Shown piece by piece: positions 43,053 through 50,515 of a stretch of 58,473 bases of DNA. Under the pieces are notes generated by a model. That model saw only the letters and a program-made list of their open reading frames with translations. It did not search any database and was not told the origin of the DNA. The position numbers and the translations under genes are program-made. Each line of letters starts with the position of its first letter. Positions within the stretch are counted from its first letter, which is position 1. Source of the DNA: Halobacteriales archaeon QS_6_64_34 (lineage in GTDB: Archaea > Halobacteriota > Halobacteria > Halobacteriales > Haloarculaceae); assembly GCA_003020925.1 (NCBI GenBank), contig PXRT01000011.1, positions 1-58,473 of the forward strand. Reading direction: 5' to 3'.

Positions 43053-43637
43053 ATGCTCGTCACGCTGGAGGGACTGGACGGCAGCGGGAAGACGACGGTG
43101 TGGGAACGGCTGCGGACCGACAACGTGCTGCCGGCCGACACGGTCTTCACCCGGGAACCGACCGAGAGCTGGTACGGGGAGGCCGTCACGCGCTCTATCG
43201 AGGACGACGACGCCGACTCGCTTGCCGAACTCTTCCTGTACACCGCCGACCACGCCGCCCACCTGGCCGACACCGTCCGCCCCGCCCTCGCGGACGACCG
43301 GCTCGTCGTCTCGGACCGTTACTCCGACTCCAGATACGCCTACCAGGGTGTCACGCTGGCCGGGAGCGGCTTCTTCGACGACCCGCTCGCGTACGTCCAG
43401 CGGGTCCACGAACCCTGGACCAGAGCGCCGGACCGGACGGTGTATCTCGACGTCGACCCGGAGACGGCTGCCCGCCGCAGCGGCGCCACGAACAAGTTCG
43501 AGACGGCCGACTACCTCGCCGACGTCCGGGCGAACTACGAACGGCTCATCGACGACGACCCCGACCGCTTCGTCCGGGTCGACGCCACCGCCGACCCCGA
43601 CAGCGTCTATGAGCGAGTCCGCGACGCGATTGTCTAG
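43053..43637 (+). CDS. tmk: Thymidylate kinase
   Basis: A 194-residue dTMP kinase (dTMP + ATP to dTDP + ADP). P loop [11 protein letters not shown] (4-14), the DR-containing strand [17 protein letters not shown] and the lid TNKFET are present. The ATG at 43053 is the start that gives family length. Its stop overlaps the convergent membrane protein gene by 4 bases. Confidence 0.93.
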   Translation: MLVTLEGLDGSGKTTVWERLRTDNVLPADTVFTREPTESWYGEAVTRSIEDDDADSLAELFLYTADHAAHLADTVRPALADDRLVVSDRYSDSRYAYQGVTLAGSGFFDDPLAYVQRVHEPWTRAPDRTVYLDVDPETAARRSGATNKFETADYLADVRANYERLIDDDPDRFVRVDATADPDSVYERVRDAIV

Positions 43638-43960
43638 TTCGTCGACGTCGGTAGTTCCACGTCGTCGGGCGAGGGCATCCAGACGTAGTCGAAGGTCATC
43701 CCCAGCGCGAGCGGCACCACCACCACCAGGCCGAGGAACGTGATAGTGCCGAGGTCGATGAACGGGCCGATGGGGACCGACAGCACGACACCGAGCAACA
43801 GCAGGGCGAGCGGACAGAGCAACAGCGAGTACAGCAGTCCGCCCCAGCGGGTGTGGAGCCGAACCCTGAAAAAGCGTGTCATCAGTGCCGTCACGGCGCT
43901 GTTGACCAGCACGATGACGACCAGTCCGGCGATAGCGACGACGCTAACCATACCAGTCAT
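43634..43960 (-). CDS. Small membrane protein of unknown function
   Basis: A 108-residue protein with three hydrophobic segments ([37 protein letters not shown] and a third ending [11 protein letters not shown]) separated by short charged loops, and a hydrophilic C terminus. No motif recognised. Convergent with tmk; 63 bp from the palindrome downstream of the Lrp-like gene. Confidence 0.65.
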   Translation of the reverse strand: MTGMVSVVAIAGLVVIVLVNSAVTALMTRFFRVRLHTRWGGLLYSLLLCPLALLLLGVVLSVPIGPFIDLGTITFLGLVVVVPLALGMTFDYVWMPSPDDVELPTSTN

Positions 43961-44023
43961 ACGGCGGCGAGACTCTTTGCCGTGTCGGAACTGCGCGACT
44001 GTGCTCCGGTCGGCGTCTCGTTA

Positions 44024-44093
44024 TACTGGTGGCTGTAACAACCTGAAGGAATTCGCGGTGGCGAATATCTTTACGAACTTACAGCCACCAGTA
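44024..44093. repeat. Palindromic element directly after the Lrp-like stop codon
   Basis: TACTGGTGGCTGTAA (44024-44038) and TTACAGCCACCAGTA (44079-44093) are perfect 15-base inverted arms. Between them ATTCGC/GCGAAT (44051-44066) makes a second hairpin. The element begins on the base after the TAG stop of the gene at 44094-44324. It could end that transcript or be a small inverted-repeat element. Confidence 0.8.
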
Positions 44094-44324
44094 CTACTCC
44101 AGACAGATGTAGGTCCGAGTATCCGCGACGCCCTTCAGGTCCCGGACGCGTGTCGAGACGGACTGCATCACGTCGTACACTTCCTCGCCGGTGGCCTCGG
44201 CGATGATGTCGTACTGCCCGGCGACGATATGTGCCTCGGTGATGCCCTCCGACTCCCGGACGGCGGCGAGCAGGTCCTCGGACTTGCCCGCCACCGTTTT
44301 AATCATGATGAACGCGGACGTCAT
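44094..44324 (-). CDS. Stand-alone Lrp/AsnC ligand-binding (RAM) domain protein
   Basis: A 76-residue protein made only of the RAM effector domain: TSAFIMIKTVAGKSEDLLAA through TRVRDLKGVADTRTYI. There is no helix-turn-helix, so it should work by oligomerising with, or sensing amino acids for, a partner. Divergent from a TrkA gene that has its own RAM protein downstream, and 39 to 45 percent similar to it by eye. Its start codon lies inside a palindrome. Confidence 0.85.
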   Translation of the reverse strand: MTSAFIMIKTVAGKSEDLLAAVRESEGITEAHIVAGQYDIIAEATGEEVYDVMQSVSTRVRDLKGVADTRTYICLE

Positions 44325-44349
44325 ACTGTGGTATAACGTGCCACAGTAT
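44323..44349. promoter_or_regulatory. Operator-like palindrome over the Lrp-like start codon
   Basis: ATACTGTGG (44323-44331), a nine-base spacer, then CCACAGTAT (44341-44349): perfect 9-bp inverted repeat covering the ATG and its upstream bases in the intergenic region divergent from trkA. The half-site resembles that before the peroxiredoxin gene (CGTGGTATA). An autoregulatory or Lrp-type binding site is inferred. Confidence 0.6.
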
Positions 44350-44420
44350 CAAAAACGTTCGCGAGGATACCGACATCCCGCGTCGGGACCGCCGGCGGAT
44401 AGAAACGGCGAGCGGGGTAC

Positions 44421-44427
44421 TTTTATT
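44421..44427 (+). promoter_or_regulatory. TATA-like box for trkA
   Basis: TTTTATT at 44421-44427, 25-31 bases before the ATG at 44452, fits a leaderless haloarchaeal transcript for the trkA-RAM operon. Confidence 0.5.
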
Positions 44428-44451
44428 CGTCCCCGTCGCGTACCCTTGCCT

Positions 44452-45138
44452 ATGCTATACGTTATCGTGGGTGCCGGCCGTGTGGGACTCCGGACCGCAC
44501 GGGTACTGCGGGAGAGTGGCCACGACGTCACGCTCATCGAGCGCGATGAAAGCGCCATCGAGCGGGCCCGGGCCGCCGGTTTCGACGTCATCGCCGGCGA
44601 CGGTGCCTTAGAGGAGACCCTCGAATCGGCCAACCTGGCCGAGGCCGACGCACTCGGAGCGCTGACCGGCGACCTCAACAACAACTTCGTCGCCTGCATG
44701 ATAGCCAAAGAACACGGCTGTCGGACCGTCATGCGCATCGACGAGGACTACCGCGAGGAGATATACCGCCGCTACGCGTCCGATGTCGACGAAGTCATCT
44801 ACCCCGAACGGCTCGGCGCTATCGCCGCCAAGAACGCACTGCTGGGCGGGAACATCCGCGCCATCGCCGACATCGCCCAACATCTCCAACTCGTCGAGTT
44901 CACCATCACCGACTCCGCGCCGATAAAAGGCTACTCCCTGTCCGAACTCGAACTGCCCGCCAACACCCGACTGCTCGCCCACGGAAAGGGCGACGCGCCG
45001 CTCGACATCCCCGACCCCGACGAGACACTCGACGCCGGCGACCACCTCGTCATACTGGCTGATTTCGACACCCTCTCGGACGTTCGGAGCATCGTCGTAG
45101 GTGAGAGCGGCCCTACCAAAGCGCTTGGAGGTGTCTAG
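44452..45138 (+). CDS. TrkA-like potassium-uptake regulatory protein
   Basis: A 228-residue protein with one RCK_N Rossmann domain (MLYVIVGAGRVGLRTARVLR; GDGALEETLESANLAEADAL) and one RCK_C domain (about 140-228). It binds nucleotide and gates a TrkH-type channel. No channel gene is adjacent. Followed two bases later by a RAM-domain gene. Distinct from the two-domain TrkA remnant near 14.5 kb. Confidence 0.88.
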   Translation: MLYVIVGAGRVGLRTARVLRESGHDVTLIERDESAIERARAAGFDVIAGDGALEETLESANLAEADALGALTGDLNNNFVACMIAKEHGCRTVMRIDEDYREEIYRRYASDVDEVIYPERLGAIAAKNALLGGNIRAIADIAQHLQLVEFTITDSAPIKGYSLSELELPANTRLLAHGKGDAPLDIPDPDETLDAGDHLVILADFDTLSDVRSIVVGESGPTKALGGV

Positions 45139-45139
45139 A

Positions 45140-45370
45140 ATGGTCACCGCCTACGTCATGGTCAAGGCCCACACCGGCGACGCAGACCGGCTGAAACGCG
45201 AAATCGGCGCCATCGACGGCGTCGTCGACGCTCACATCGTCGCCGGCGACGTCGACCTCATCGCCACGGTGAGCGTCGACACCCCCGCCGCCGTCAAGGA
45301 CGTCGCCGCCACACATGTCCAGGATATCGAGGGCGTCGAGTCCACGCAGACGTACATCGCGATGGACTAG
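45140..45370 (+). CDS. Stand-alone Lrp/AsnC ligand-binding (RAM) domain protein
   Basis: A 76-residue RAM-domain protein (MVTAYVMVKAHTGDADRLKR to ESTQTYIAMD) with no DNA-binding domain. The ATG at 45140 is one base past the trkA stop, so the two are co-translated. TrkA plus RAM suggests amino-acid or small-molecule input to potassium transport; this is inference. Confidence 0.87.
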   Translation: MVTAYVMVKAHTGDADRLKREIGAIDGVVDAHIVAGDVDLIATVSVDTPAAVKDVAATHVQDIEGVESTQTYIAMD

Positions 45371-45430
45371 GGAACCTTTTTACAGCATAGGGTTTCCTCG
45401 TGCCGCTCGCCGTATGCTCCGACTCGACCG

Positions 45431-45943
45431 CTACAGCGGCGTCCCGCCGCGACTCCCCTCGCTGCCACCGGAACTCGCAGCGCTCATGAGGTCGGCGACG
45501 ACGCCGATGTATTCGTAGCCGGGGACGATACCCTCGACGTAGGTCCCCTCGACGTACTCGACGAAGGCCTTGGCCACGTCGGCGGCCTCGCGTTCCCCGC
45601 CCAGGCTGAAGCGGTAGGTGACGACGACCTCCTCGTCGTCTCGCTCGACGGTGTACTCGTCGAGGTCGACGGCGACGCGGGTGGCCTTGGGTGCGTCTTC
45701 GAGCCGGCGCTCCAGGGTCTCGAACCAGCCGTCATGGACGGCGGGGCCGACCTCGTCGGCCGTCGCGGCCTGGAGCGTCGGTGCCCGAACGGTCACCTCG
45801 TAGTCGGTGCGCCACTCCTCGCCCGCGCTTGCGGTGACGTGGCCCTCGAAGCTCGTCGTCTCGACCACGTAGCCGCTGCCGCCCGGGACGAAGACGTCGC
45901 GGGCGTCGAAGACGTCTGCAACGTCGTCAGGAACGTCGGTCAT
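45431..45943 (-). CDS. Conserved haloarchaeal protein (probably DUF5813)
   Basis: A 170-residue acidic soluble protein: begins TDVPDDVADVFDARDVFV and contains alternating strands (YEVTVRAPTL, EEVVVTYRFSLG) and a C-terminal Ser/Gly-rich tail (SAASSGGSEGSRGGTPL). No catalytic motif. I assign it to DUF5813 from memory of the N-terminal pattern. Convergent with the RAM gene, upstream of tRNA-Leu on the same strand. Confidence 0.6.
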   Translation of the reverse strand: MTDVPDDVADVFDARDVFVPGGSGYVVETTSFEGHVTASAGEEWRTDYEVTVRAPTLQAATADEVGPAVHDGWFETLERRLEDAPKATRVAVDLDEYTVERDDEEVVVTYRFSLGGEREAADVAKAFVEYVEGTYVEGIVPGYEYIGVVADLMSAASSGGSEGSRGGTPL

Positions 45944-46014
45944 TGGCCATCGGTAGGGCGCTGGGGCGCAAAAGCGCGTCGTTCGTTGGTGGCCGTCGCT
46001 CGCGAGTTGTCGGA

Positions 46015-46099
46015 TGCGAGGGACGCGATTCGAACGCGCGGACCCCTACGGGAGCGGGTCTTAAGCCCACCGCCTTTGGCCAGGCTCGGCTACCCTCGC
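46015..46099 (-). tRNA. tRNA-Leu (anticodon UAA)
   Basis: On the minus strand the acceptor GCGAGGG pairs with CCCTCGC and discriminator A follows. The anticodon stem GTGGG/CCCGC encloses CTTAAGA, giving UAA. A long variable arm and the T arm CGCGTTCGAATCGCG confirm a class II tRNA. No CCA is encoded. Confidence 0.95.
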
Positions 46100-46191
46100 G
46101 CATCTCACTCTGCACACTGCGTGGGAAAACGGGTTTCGATTACCGTCGGCTGGTGAGGGCAGCTACCGGTGCGACCAGTCAGCGGACAGTG

Positions 46192-46533
46192 TCACCAGTC
46201 GACGGAGAGGCTGCCGTCACCGGCCGGGTCGGGCGCGATTTCCTCGTTCGTCCGGCGGTCGACGATGTGGATGACGCCACGGTCCTTCTTGGCCGGGCAG
46301 CTGTCGGCCGCTTCGACGTTGTGGTCGAGTTCGTCCTCGCCGAAGAAGTAAGCGTTTGGCCGGGCGATACCGGTGTCCAGCGAGAGCGACCAGTTCGTCG
46401 AGACCTCGGCGCATTTCCCGGCGCCAAAGCACTTGTTAGCCTCGAAGATTATCTTGTAGGGCTTGTCCTCGACCGGCGGCGCGTTCCGCTCGCCGAACTC
46501 GCTCGGGTCGACGGGGTCGTCGGCCTCAGTCAT
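46192..46533 (-). CDS. Single-cluster ferredoxin
   Basis: A 113-residue ferredoxin-like protein from MTEADDPVDP. Cysteines lie in NKCFGAGKCAEV and DSCPAKK; only three obvious ligands are present, which suggests a [3Fe-4S] or incompletely ligated cluster rather than a standard 2[4Fe-4S] protein. Such ferredoxins often serve P450 or oxygenase partners; a P450 is encoded 10 kb away. Start at 46533 chosen because the longer frame reads through the MOSC gene end. Confidence 0.8.
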   Translation of the reverse strand: MTEADDPVDPSEFGERNAPPVEDKPYKIIFEANKCFGAGKCAEVSTNWSLSLDTGIARPNAYFFGEDELDHNVEAADSCPAKKDRGVIHIVDRRTNEEIAPDPAGDGSLSVDW

Positions 46534-46607
46534 ACCACGGAGTAGCGCCCCGACGCTCTTTCCGCTGTCGGTTCCCGCAGCTTCTCGTCCCGTTGTAGCC
46601 GACAGTA

Positions 46608-47384
46608 TCACTCGACGATTTCGACCTCGTCGCCGACGGCAATCGTCTGCTCCCGGTCGGCCTCGGGGACGCGAGCGATGAGCATCAACGAAAAGAAGTG
46701 ATCGAAGGCGTCCCGGTCGGCCCACTCGGGGAAGGTCTCCCGGCGCTTCGTGATGAACCGCTCGCGGAACTCGGGTGTGGGCTCACCGGTGTCGGGGTCC
46801 CGCGAGGGGACCACACAGCGACCACAGGGGGTCACGCCCTCGATACGCACGTCGCCAGCCCGAAACGCCGGGGCGTCCGCGCCGAGGAATCGGTCCTCCC
46901 AGAACGCCGGGACGCCGCCGACCTCGATGTTAGCACGCAGTCGCCGTCGGGCGCTGTCGACGGTCATCCCGTCGAACCAGCCGGCGACGGCCTCCAGTGT
47001 CGCGGTGCTGATGACCGACGGTCCCATCGACTGTCGGTCGACGTGTCCCAGGTCCGTGTTCCGGTCGAGTCGGCGGTCGCCCTCGAGGCCGAGCGCGTCG
47101 GTGAGCCACGCCGCCGCCTCGGCCCGTCCGGATTCGCTGTCGAGGGCGAACTCGCGCCGGTCGGGCGACGTGACGCGGAAGGTCGTCGTCTCGGGGTCGT
47201 AGGTCGTCTCCAGGGCGTGAAAGCGGTCGGACTGTTTCGCGTTGACCCGCTGGCCGTCCCCGTCGAGCAGCGCGAACTCCCGGTCGTGTTCGAGCGTGCC
47301 ACCCGAGCGAACCCGCGACTGCTCGACGTCGAGGCGGTCGAGTCCCTTCACCGGATAGACGGTGAGTCGGTCGATATGTGCCAC
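46608..47384 (-). CDS. MOSC-domain protein
   Basis: A 258-residue protein (GTG start) with an N-terminal MOSC_N beta-barrel (VAHIDRLTVYPVKGLDRLDV) and a C-terminal MOSC domain containing VTPCGRCVVPSRDPDTGEP, the conserved Cys-containing loop that handles molybdenum cofactor or sulfur. Relatives reduce N-hydroxylated compounds (mARC type). The GTG is required because no ATG fits the conserved start. 74 bp upstream of the ferredoxin gene, so the two may form an electron-transfer pair. Confidence 0.85.
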   Translation of the reverse strand: MAHIDRLTVYPVKGLDRLDVEQSRVRSGGTLEHDREFALLDGDGQRVNAKQSDRFHALETTYDPETTTFRVTSPDRREFALDSESGRAEAAAWLTDALGLEGDRRLDRNTDLGHVDRQSMGPSVISTATLEAVAGWFDGMTVDSARRRLRANIEVGGVPAFWEDRFLGADAPAFRAGDVRIEGVTPCGRCVVPSRDPDTGEPTPEFRERFITKRRETFPEWADRDAFDHFFSLMLIARVPEADREQTIAVGDEVEIVE

Positions 47385-47432
47385 TGGTCGGAGTGAGAAG
47401 CGCCGGCACAAAAGCAGTTACCAACAGTGCAA

Positions 47433-47981
47433 CTATCGGTGAATCTCGACGGATTCCAGCAGAATCGGCGTGGTCGGCGCGTCGTTGGGGTCCGTGTCTG
47501 CGTTGCCGATTTCCTCGACGACCTCCATCCCGTCGGTGACCTCGCCGAAGATGGCGTGTTTGCCGTTGAGATGGTGCTGGGGACCCAGCGTGATGAAAAA
47601 CTGCGAGCCGTTGGTGTCCGGACCACGGTTGGCCATACTGAGCAGGCCCGCCTCGTCGTGAGTCAGGTCGTCGTCGAACTCGTCTTCGAAGGTGTAGCCG
47701 GGGCCGCCGCGACCGGTGCCGGTCGGGTCGCCCATCTGAATCATGAACTCATCGATGACGCGGTGAATCTCGATGTCGTTGTACAGCGGGTCGATTCGCT
47801 TCTCGCCGGATTCGGGGTCCTCCCAGGCGCCGGTGCCCGGGCCGACTTCCGCCGAGTCGTAGTCGTCGGCGCCCTCGGCCAGCCCGACGAAGTTCTCGAC
47901 GGTGTTCGGAACACGCTCGTCGTACAGTTCCACTTCGATGTCACCCTCTGTCGTATGGAGCGTCGCTGTCAGGTCGCTCAT
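47433..47981 (-). CDS. Cyclophilin-type peptidyl-prolyl isomerase
   Basis: A 182-residue cyclophilin. The catalytic residues fall in IEIHRVIDEFMIQMGDPTGTG (Arg), NGSQFFITLGP and HHLNGKHAIFGEV. A haloarchaeal acidic insertion (about residues 45-60) follows the first strands. It speeds proline isomerisation in the cytoplasm. Followed by 160 bp without a gene, which holds a 10-bp perfect hairpin (48079-48119). Confidence 0.93.
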   Translation of the reverse strand: MSDLTATLHTTEGDIEVELYDERVPNTVENFVGLAEGADDYDSAEVGPGTGAWEDPESGEKRIDPLYNDIEIHRVIDEFMIQMGDPTGTGRGGPGYTFEDEFDDDLTHDEAGLLSMANRGPDTNGSQFFITLGPQHHLNGKHAIFGEVTDGMEVVEEIGNADTDPNDAPTTPILLESVEIHR

Positions 47982-48078
47982 ACCGACTCCGATGGCGTGG
48001 TCGGGGAAAAAGTTGCCCACTGGAGCCGAGGGTTCTTGTACGGGGACGGGAGCAGGACCGCTATGATGTGACTGTCTA

Positions 48079-48119
48079 CCGCGAGACGGGCTGCGGGTGT
48101 CCGACACGTCGTCTCGCGG
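48079..48119. terminator. Hairpin 3' of the hydrolase gene
   Basis: CCGCGAGACG (48079-48088) pairs perfectly with CGTCTCGCGG (48110-48119) across a 21-base loop, in the gap between the alpha/beta hydrolase stop (48142) and the cyclophilin start. No T tract is obvious, so the terminator role is tentative. Confidence 0.4.
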
Positions 48120-48141
48120 ACCGGAGTGTCGGCTGTTCGCT

Positions 48142-49065
48142 CTACACGAGGTGGGCAAGCAGTAGCTCGCTCACACGCTCGGGCGCGTCGAACTGCACCC
48201 AGTGGCTCGCGTCGGGCAGGCGCTCGACTCGGAGGTCAGGGACCCACTGCGTCAGTCCTTCGGTCAACGACACGTCGAGCGCCACGTCCCGCTCGCCCCA
48301 GACGAGCAGCGTCGGCGCCCGCACCGGCAGGTCGCCGACGCCACCCCTGGTCAGCGTCAGCTTCGCGTTCCGCCGTGCGAGCGCCCGGTAGTAGTTGAGC
48401 GCCGCCGTCCGGGCGCCCGGTTGCCGAATGGCCGCTTTGTAGCGCTCGATGTCCGTCTCCGAGAAGGCGTCCGGCCGGACCGTCCCATCGCGGAGCATCC
48501 GCTCTATGGCCGCAAAATCCAGCGCGCCGAGCGCCCACTCGGGCAGGTCCGGGAGCTGGAAGAAGCCGACGTACCAGGATTTGCCGAGCTGAGCCGGATT
48601 CGAACGCAGTGCCTGCTCGTATTTCGAGGGGTGGGGCGCGTTCAGCACCGCCAGCTTGTCGACGACGCCGGGCCGGTCGATAGCGGTCTGCCACGCCACG
48701 AGCCCGCCCCAGTCGTGGCCGACGATATGGGCCGACTCGCGGTCGAACGCGTGGACCAGCCCGGCCACGTCCGAAACGAGTTCGTCGATGTGGTAGGCCT
48801 CGACGCCGGCGGGCTTTTCCGAGCGATTGTACCCACGCATATCCGGCGCGACGACGCGGTATCCCGCATCGGCCAGTGCGGGAATCTGGTGACGCCAGGA
48901 GTACCAGAACTCCGGGAAACCGTGGAGAAGTACAGCCAGGTCACCGTCTTCGGGGCCGGCGGTGACGACGTGGAGCCGGACGCCGTTCGTCTCGACGGTG
49001 TCGTGGTTCCAGGGCTCGCCGTCGGCGGGAACCGTCCACTCGTCGGCTGTATCGGAGCGCGACAT
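48142..49065 (-). CDS. Alpha/beta hydrolase, epoxide hydrolase-like
   Basis: A 307-residue alpha/beta-hydrolase. Oxyanion motif HGFPEFWYSWRHQ, nucleophile Asp in GHDWGG and catalytic His in DASHWVQ match epoxide hydrolase/haloalkane dehalogenase relatives rather than Ser esterases. The substrate is not known. The ATG at 49065 is used; a GTG one codon earlier is also possible. Repeat R1 copy 3 lies 83 bp upstream. Confidence 0.87.
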   Translation of the reverse strand: MSRSDTADEWTVPADGEPWNHDTVETNGVRLHVVTAGPEDGDLAVLLHGFPEFWYSWRHQIPALADAGYRVVAPDMRGYNRSEKPAGVEAYHIDELVSDVAGLVHAFDRESAHIVGHDWGGLVAWQTAIDRPGVVDKLAVLNAPHPSKYEQALRSNPAQLGKSWYVGFFQLPDLPEWALGALDFAAIERMLRDGTVRPDAFSETDIERYKAAIRQPGARTAALNYYRALARRNAKLTLTRGGVGDLPVRAPTLLVWGERDVALDVSLTEGLTQWVPDLRVERLPDASHWVQFDAPERVSELLLAHLV

Positions 49066-49147
49066 CACCCTTCGTTCGGCCCGGACGGGAAAATGGGTTC
49101 CGCCGCTCAGAACGGTCGTGTTTACTTTAACAGCAATGGACCCAGAG

Positions 49148-49290
49148 AGCCAGAAAGCCCCCGCGTTCTCAGCTCCCGCGGCTCGCTGCGCTCCAGTGGG
49201 TGCTTGCGTCGCCGGGGTTCGCTGAGAACGCGGCCCCTTTCAGAGCGCAGCGAGGCCCCCGAGTGTAGCAGGCCGGGGCTTTCTGGCTGT
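49148..49290 (+). repeat. Intergenic repeat family R1, copy 3
   Basis: AGCCAGAAAGCCCC (49148-49161) faces GGGGCTTTCTGGCT (49275-49288). The inner stem is CGCGTTCTCAGC (49162-49173) with GCTGAGAACGCG (49221-49232), a perfect 12 bp whose sequence differs from every other copy. The core CTCGCTGCGCTCC and GTGCTTGCGTCG is conserved. AACTAAACA follows, as in copy 2. Confidence 0.87.
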
Positions 49291-49323
49291 TTGCCGTCAC
49301 TGTCGCTTAACTAAACATTGCCC

Positions 49324-50406
49324 TCAGAACGCCCGGAGCGCCTCGAGCGCGTCGGCCGCGCTGCCATCGTCGATGGCCGCACGGGCCTGTTTGAGTCCCT
49401 CGTCGATGCTGTCGGCGTCCTCGCGGGCGTAGATGCGCAGGGCGGCGTTGAGCGCGACGGCGTCGGCGAAGCCGTCGGTCCGTTCGCCGGTCAGGACCGC
49501 TTCGGTAATCGCGGCGGAGTCGCCGGCCACGTCCTCGACGGCCAGGTCGTCGCTGGTCACGTCCATGCCGTACTCGCCCGTTCGAATCTCGAAGTCGGCG
49601 ATGTCCTCGTCGTCGGACTCGCCGCCGGCGACGGGCCACTCAGCGACGACAGTCTCGCCGGGACGGACGTCGTCGTAGCCTTCCATCCCCTGGAAGAACA
49701 GCGCACGCTCGACGGTACTGGAGTCGGCGTTGGTGAGCGTGTGGACCATCCTCTTGGCGAAGGGGAGGTGATAGAAGCTCCCGAGGTGGACGCCCGCGCC
49801 CGAGGGGTTTGCGAGCGTCTCGACGGTGTTGACGAAGGTCCGGACGCCCATGTTGTCACGCCGGTCGAAGAGGGCGTCGATACCGGGGTTGAACGCGGGC
49901 TGGTAGTAGAAACCGAAGCCGACGTCGTCGACCATGTCGGCGCTCTCGCCGGGGTCGAGTTCGGTTCGGACATCCAGTTCGTCCAGAACGTGCTTGTAGG
50001 CGTCCTGTTTCTGCGTGGGAACGCGGTCGCCCGAGTGGACGACGACGGGCGTACCGGCGGCGGCGGCCACGAGCCCGGCGGCGGCGCCGAGAATCGCCGA
50101 GCGGCCCTTTCCGTCGTAGTTCGCACCACAGTCGACGGGGTCGGCGTCGGGTTCGGCGACGACCGACTCCTCGGCCATCACGTCGACGTAGGCGCCCAGT
50201 TCCTCCGGCGTGTTTCGCTTCCAGCGGTTGGCCAGCCAGAACGCACCCAGCGTGGTCCGGTCTGGCTCGCCGTCGAGGATGCGCTGGAACGCCTCCCGGG
50301 CCTGTTCGCGGGTCATATCGTCGGCGGATTTGTGGCCGGAGCCGACGACCTCGGTCATCAGCCGTTTGAGCGGCCAGTCCCCGTACTCGCGGGTCGCTTG
50401 TGCCAT
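49324..50406 (-). CDS. TrpD-like (anthranilate phosphoribosyltransferase family) protein
   Basis: A 360-residue protein with the TrpD/nucleoside phosphorylase class III fold: an N-terminal helical domain (GDWPLKRLMTEVVGSG), then the ribose-phosphate-binding region. The canonical GTGGD loop is replaced by ANYDGKGRSAIL, followed by PVVVHSGDRVPTQKQDAY. Similar to TrpD2/YbiB proteins that bind nucleic acid rather than make tryptophan. No trp genes are nearby. The ATG at 50406 is preferred over the longer frame because the extra residues are basic. Confidence 0.8.
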   Translation of the reverse strand: MAQATREYGDWPLKRLMTEVVGSGHKSADDMTREQAREAFQRILDGEPDRTTLGAFWLANRWKRNTPEELGAYVDVMAEESVVAEPDADPVDCGANYDGKGRSAILGAAAGLVAAAAGTPVVVHSGDRVPTQKQDAYKHVLDELDVRTELDPGESADMVDDVGFGFYYQPAFNPGIDALFDRRDNMGVRTFVNTVETLANPSGAGVHLGSFYHLPFAKRMVHTLTNADSSTVERALFFQGMEGYDDVRPGETVVAEWPVAGGESDDEDIADFEIRTGEYGMDVTSDDLAVEDVAGDSAAITEAVLTGERTDGFADAVALNAALRIYAREDADSIDEGLKQARAAIDDGSAADALEALRAF

Positions 50407-50515
50407 ATAGAGCGGTTTGGGCCGGGCTTTCAAAGCCCCTCCGCTTCGCTCTCATATTGCGGGAAGGCCGGTCGCTCCCGAAAACGATACACCCGTTCAC
50501 TCCTAACGCGAACCA

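Noticed and set aside
42123..43409. Minus-strand 428-codon frame across the NDUFA9 and tmk genes
   Set aside because: It is out of frame with both recognised proteins and has arginine-rich, non-acidic composition.
44191..44451. Upstream extension of the trkA frame
   Set aside because: It runs antisense to the Lrp-like gene and through the palindrome; the TATA box at 44421-44427 places transcription after it.
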